Shown here piece after piece: positions 14,072 to 16,114 of a stretch of DNA of 16,114 nucleotides. Position numbers and translations under genes: made by a program. How positions within the stretch are numbered: position 1 is the first letter of the stretch; every line of letters starts with the position of its first letter. The notes beneath the pieces were generated by a model, which saw nothing but the letters and a program-made list of their open reading frames with translations, was not told the origin of the DNA and did not search any database. Source of the DNA: DASPKS01 sp035628035 (GTDB lineage Bacteria; Bacteroidota; Rhodothermia; Rhodothermales; Rubricoccaceae); NCBI GenBank assembly GCA_035628035.1, contig DASPKS010000183.1:1-16114 (forward strand), in the 5' to 3' direction.

Positions 14072-15148
14072 CTAGTTGGCCGGAGCCGTCGGAGGCGTCG
14101 CGCGCGGCGTGGTGGGGCCGCCGGGCACGATCACGGAGTCGCCCGTCATGGCAGAGTCGGCCGGGGCACCGCCGGTGGGCTCGACGCCGTTGAGCTCCTG
14201 GATGTAGGCGATGATCCCGTCGATCTGGCGGTCGTTGAGGAGCCCCTCATAGGAGGGCATCTGCGGCTGGAAACCCGTGACGACGTGGGCGTTCGGCGCC
14301 AGGATGGCCTCCCGCACATAGGCCTCGTCCATCACGGGGCTGCCCGCGGTGCCGGGGCGCGGCCGGCCCCAGTTCCCCAGCCACGACGGCCCCACGGAGG
14401 GCGTGCCGTCGAGGGTGTGGCAGGCATTGCAGCCCTTCGAGGTGTAGAGCTGCTCGCCCACTTGGTCGAGCGGGAGATCGGCCTGCTGGTCGGGGAAGCC
14501 GTCGCGAAGGTAGGCGAAGAACTCGTCGCGCCCGACGACGTGGATCTTGGCGCCCATGTTCGAGTGGGCCGTCCCGCAGTACTCGGTGCAGAGCACCTGA
14601 TACGTCCCTTCCTGCGGCGCCTCGAACCATACGTTCGTGGACCGGTTGGGGATCACGTCGTTCTTGATCCGGAACTCGGGGACGAAGAACGAATGGAGCA
14701 CGTCGCGGCTCGTCATCCGGAACACGACGGGCTGCCCGGCGGGGACGTACACCTCGCCCTGGAGGATCGAGCCGTTGGGGTACTCGAACGTCCAGAACCA
14801 CTGCTGCCCCCGCACGCGGATCTCGTAGGCGTCCGTCGGGGGGATGCTCGTGCCGACGTAGGCGCGGAACCCCCAGAAGAACACGACCAGCACCATGATC
14901 GTGGGGAGCACCACCCACGAGAGCTCGAGCAGCTTGTTCTCGTGGACGACCTGCGGGTGGTCCAGCGGCGAGCGGCGGCGGTACTTCCACGCGAAGTAGA
15001 TGATGGCCGCCGCCACCCCCAGCGTGAGGATCGTGCTGGTGTAGAGGATGAAGTTGAAGACGGCGTCGATCTCGTGGGCCGTCGTCGAGCGCTGCGGCGG
15101 GAGCCAGAGCGAGGCGCCTTCGGACCAGAACGAAGTGCGTTCGTTCAT
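14072..15148 (-). CDS. coxB: Cytochrome c oxidase subunit II with fused cytochrome c (caa3 type)
   Basis: The 358-residue subunit accepts electrons and passes them to subunit I. Two membrane helices (about 30-54 and 74-97) anchor a periplasmic cupredoxin domain. Its CuA site is complete: His152 (LHSFF) and Cys187, Glu189, Cys191, His195 and Met198 (CTEYCGTAHSNM). The aromatic electron-entry patch is RGQQWFWTFEYPNG. A class I cytochrome c domain is fused behind it, with heme attachment CNACH (240-244) and a distal Met297 (FQPQMPSY). The last about 37 residues are a Pro/Thr/Ala-rich tail. No cleavable signal peptide is evident. It lies eight bases after the SCO gene. The fused cytochrome suggests electrons arrive from a membrane-bound or small soluble donor such as HiPIP or cytochrome c. 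Confidence 0.96.
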   Translation of the reverse strand: MNERTSFWSEGASLWLPPQRSTTAHEIDAVFNFILYTSTILTLGVAAAIIYFAWKYRRRSPLDHPQVVHENKLLELSWVVLPTIMVLVVFFWGFRAYVGTSIPPTDAYEIRVRGQQWFWTFEYPNGSILQGEVYVPAGQPVVFRMTSRDVLHSFFVPEFRIKNDVIPNRSTNVWFEAPQEGTYQVLCTEYCGTAHSNMGAKIHVVGRDEFFAYLRDGFPDQQADLPLDQVGEQLYTSKGCNACHTLDGTPSVGPSWLGNWGRPRPGTAGSPVMDEAYVREAILAPNAHVVTGFQPQMPSYEGLLNDRQIDGIIAYIQELNGVEPTGGAPADSAMTGDSVIVPGGPTTPRATPPTAPAN

Positions 15149-15156
15149 CGGGGGCT

Positions 15157-16023
15157 TCAGGGGAGGGGGTCAGGGACGGCCTGGCGGTGCCGCTCGCGCC
15201 GCCAGAACACGGCGAGCACGAGGCCGAGGACGAGCACGAAGGCCGCCCCGCCAAGCTTCATGATGTTGACGGCGACGGGGACGTACGAGCGGCTGTCCGC
15301 ATCGAACTTGTAGCACGTCAGGAGGAGGCGGTCGAGCGTGGACCCGACGCGGCCCTCGCTGGCTTCGACGGCCGCCAGCCGGAAGTCGCGCGGGGGGAAC
15401 GTGATCCCGTAGAGGTACCGCGCCACCGTCCCGTCGGGGCTGAGGAAGACGAGCGCGGCGCCGTGGGCGTACTGCTGCGTGGCGGGGTCCCAGCGGTACC
15501 CGAACCCGACCGTCTCGGCGAGGGCACGGACCTGCGCGGGCTCGCCCGTCCAGAAGTGCCAGGCATTCTCGAGGCCGGGCCGGTTCACCTCGCCCACGTA
15601 CCTCGCCTTCGCCTGGGCCGCCCGCTCCGGCGTGTCGCGCGGGTCGATGGAGACGGCGACGGCCTCGAAGTCCTCGCCCGGTGCGAGCGCCGTCTCGCGG
15701 AGGGCGTCGGCGTAGCCGTCGAGGACGAAGCTGCAGAGCGAGGGGCAGGTGTGGTAGACGAACGCGAGCACGACGGGCTTGTCCTGCCCGAGGAGCTGGC
15801 CGAGCTGGACCGCCCGGCCCTCGCTGTCGCGGAACGTCAGGCCCGGCGGCACGCGTGCGCCGAGCCGCTCGACGATGGCCACCTCGCGCGCTACGGCCGG
15901 CAGCCCCGCCGCCGGGTCGGACGCGGGGGCGGCGGGTTCGGCCGGCTGCGCCACGCCGGGCCCTGCCCCAACGAGGAGCACGGCGAGCGCGAGGAAAAAA
16001 CGCAGGCGGCCGGATGCCGTCAT
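15157..16023 (-). CDS. SCO1/SenC-family copper chaperone
   Basis: The 288-residue protein has an N-terminal signal/anchor (residues 7-25), a thioredoxin-like SCO domain and a C-terminal membrane helix (about 257-275) ending in a basic tail. The copper ligands are present: CPSLC (Cys93, Cys97) and His187 (QQYAHGAALVFL). Supporting blocks are VVLAFVYHTCPSLC, VAVSIDPRDTPE and FWTGEPAQVRALAETVGFGYRWD. An extra Cys237 lies in LLLTCYKFDADSRSYVPV before the last helix, a segment I associate with Bacteroidota-type SCO proteins. SCO proteins deliver copper to, or reduce the cysteines of, the CuA site of subunit II, matching the position just before coxB. It starts three bases after the preceding stop codon. 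Confidence 0.93.
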   Translation of the reverse strand: MTASGRLRFFLALAVLLVGAGPGVAQPAEPAAPASDPAAGLPAVAREVAIVERLGARVPPGLTFRDSEGRAVQLGQLLGQDKPVVLAFVYHTCPSLCSFVLDGYADALRETALAPGEDFEAVAVSIDPRDTPERAAQAKARYVGEVNRPGLENAWHFWTGEPAQVRALAETVGFGYRWDPATQQYAHGAALVFLSPDGTVARYLYGITFPPRDFRLAAVEASEGRVGSTLDRLLLTCYKFDADSRSYVPVAVNIMKLGGAAFVLVLGLVLAVFWRRERHRQAVPDPLP

Positions 16024-16026
16024 GGC

Positions 16027-16114
16027 TCAGTGTTCAGCGGGCGGGGGCTGGGACGTCGGGGGCTGCGTGGTCTCGACCTGGGCGGCGCCGGCCGGGCCCG
16101 AGGTGGAAGCTGCG
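16027..16114 (-). CDS. C-terminal tail of an unidentified gene upstream of SCO (partial)
   Basis: A minus-strand frame enters from the right edge and stops with TGA at 16029-16027, three bases before the SCO start codon. The visible 28 or so residues are low-complexity Ala/Thr/Pro/Gln (ending TTQPPTSQPPPAEH). Nothing here identifies the protein. By analogy with Rhodothermus marinus, where alternative complex III genes precede the caa3 genes, it may be a subunit of that complex; this is only a guess from order. Confidence 0.5.
   Translation of the reverse strand, partial: AASTSGPAGAAQVETTQPPTSQPPPAEH

Noticed and set aside
12315..14075. Long plus-strand open frame antisense to coxA
   Set aside because: Composition is low complexity (Glu/Arg/His/Val) and the opposite strand encodes an unmistakable oxidase subunit I.
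1..16114. Search for CRISPR arrays, tRNA or rRNA genes, insertion sequences and prophage genes
   Set aside because: No regularly spaced repeats, no recognisable tRNA/rRNA blocks and no transposase or phage motifs were seen on either strand.

Overview
The window is very GC-rich DNA from an aerobic Gram-negative bacterium, most likely of the Rhodothermota/Bacteroidota group. This is inferred from three things: a caa3-type oxidase whose subunit I carries a YSHPAV motif and whose subunit II has a fused cytochrome c, a lipoprotein signal together with an outer-membrane barrel-like protein, and a YfhO-family membrane protein. No phage, transposon, CRISPR, tRNA or rRNA was seen. All complete genes but one lie on the minus strand.

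Left part (1-4627, minus strand): a UDP-N-acetylglucosamine 2-epimerase (wecB), a large YfhO-like polytopic membrane protein and a PlsC-type acyltransferase, an envelope/glycolipid set. The window edge holds an oddity. The first 121 bases encode, on the plus strand, what looks like the last 39 residues of a second WecB, facing the minus-strand wecB, which itself lacks a recognisable C-terminus.

Middle part (4625-7573): two short genes separated by only two bases encode a sugar-isomerase-like TIM barrel and an M28-peptidase-like lipoprotein. Both seem to lack the usual metal-binding residues. A perfect 14-bp hairpin terminator separates them from a barrel-like outer-membrane protein with an unusual Asp/Met tail and a near-ideal ribosome binding site. 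A 255-bp divergent intergenic region follows, with an AT-rich patch, a direct repeat and small hairpins.

7574-10303: a bacterial dynamin-like GTPase, the only complete plus-strand gene, converges with metF (methylenetetrahydrofolate reductase). Only six bases separate their stop codons.

Right part (10385-16114, minus strand, transcribed right to left): the terminal oxidase operon. Its order is the tail of an unknown gene, a SCO1/SenC copper chaperone, coxB (CuA plus fused cytochrome c), coxA, coxC, coxD and a 107-residue single-span membrane protein of unknown function. SCO would load copper into subunit II. Subunits I-IV form a proton-pumping caa3 oxygen reductase that takes electrons through the fused cytochrome c. 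The operon looks conventional except for a large His/acid-rich insertion in subunit III, Pro/Ala/Thr-rich C-terminal tails on several subunits, and the uncharacterised last gene.

Overall this is mostly ordinary chromosomal sequence. The points most worth following up are the inverted wecB junction, the coupled pair of degenerate enzyme-like proteins, the unknown cox-operon membrane protein and the subunit III insertion.
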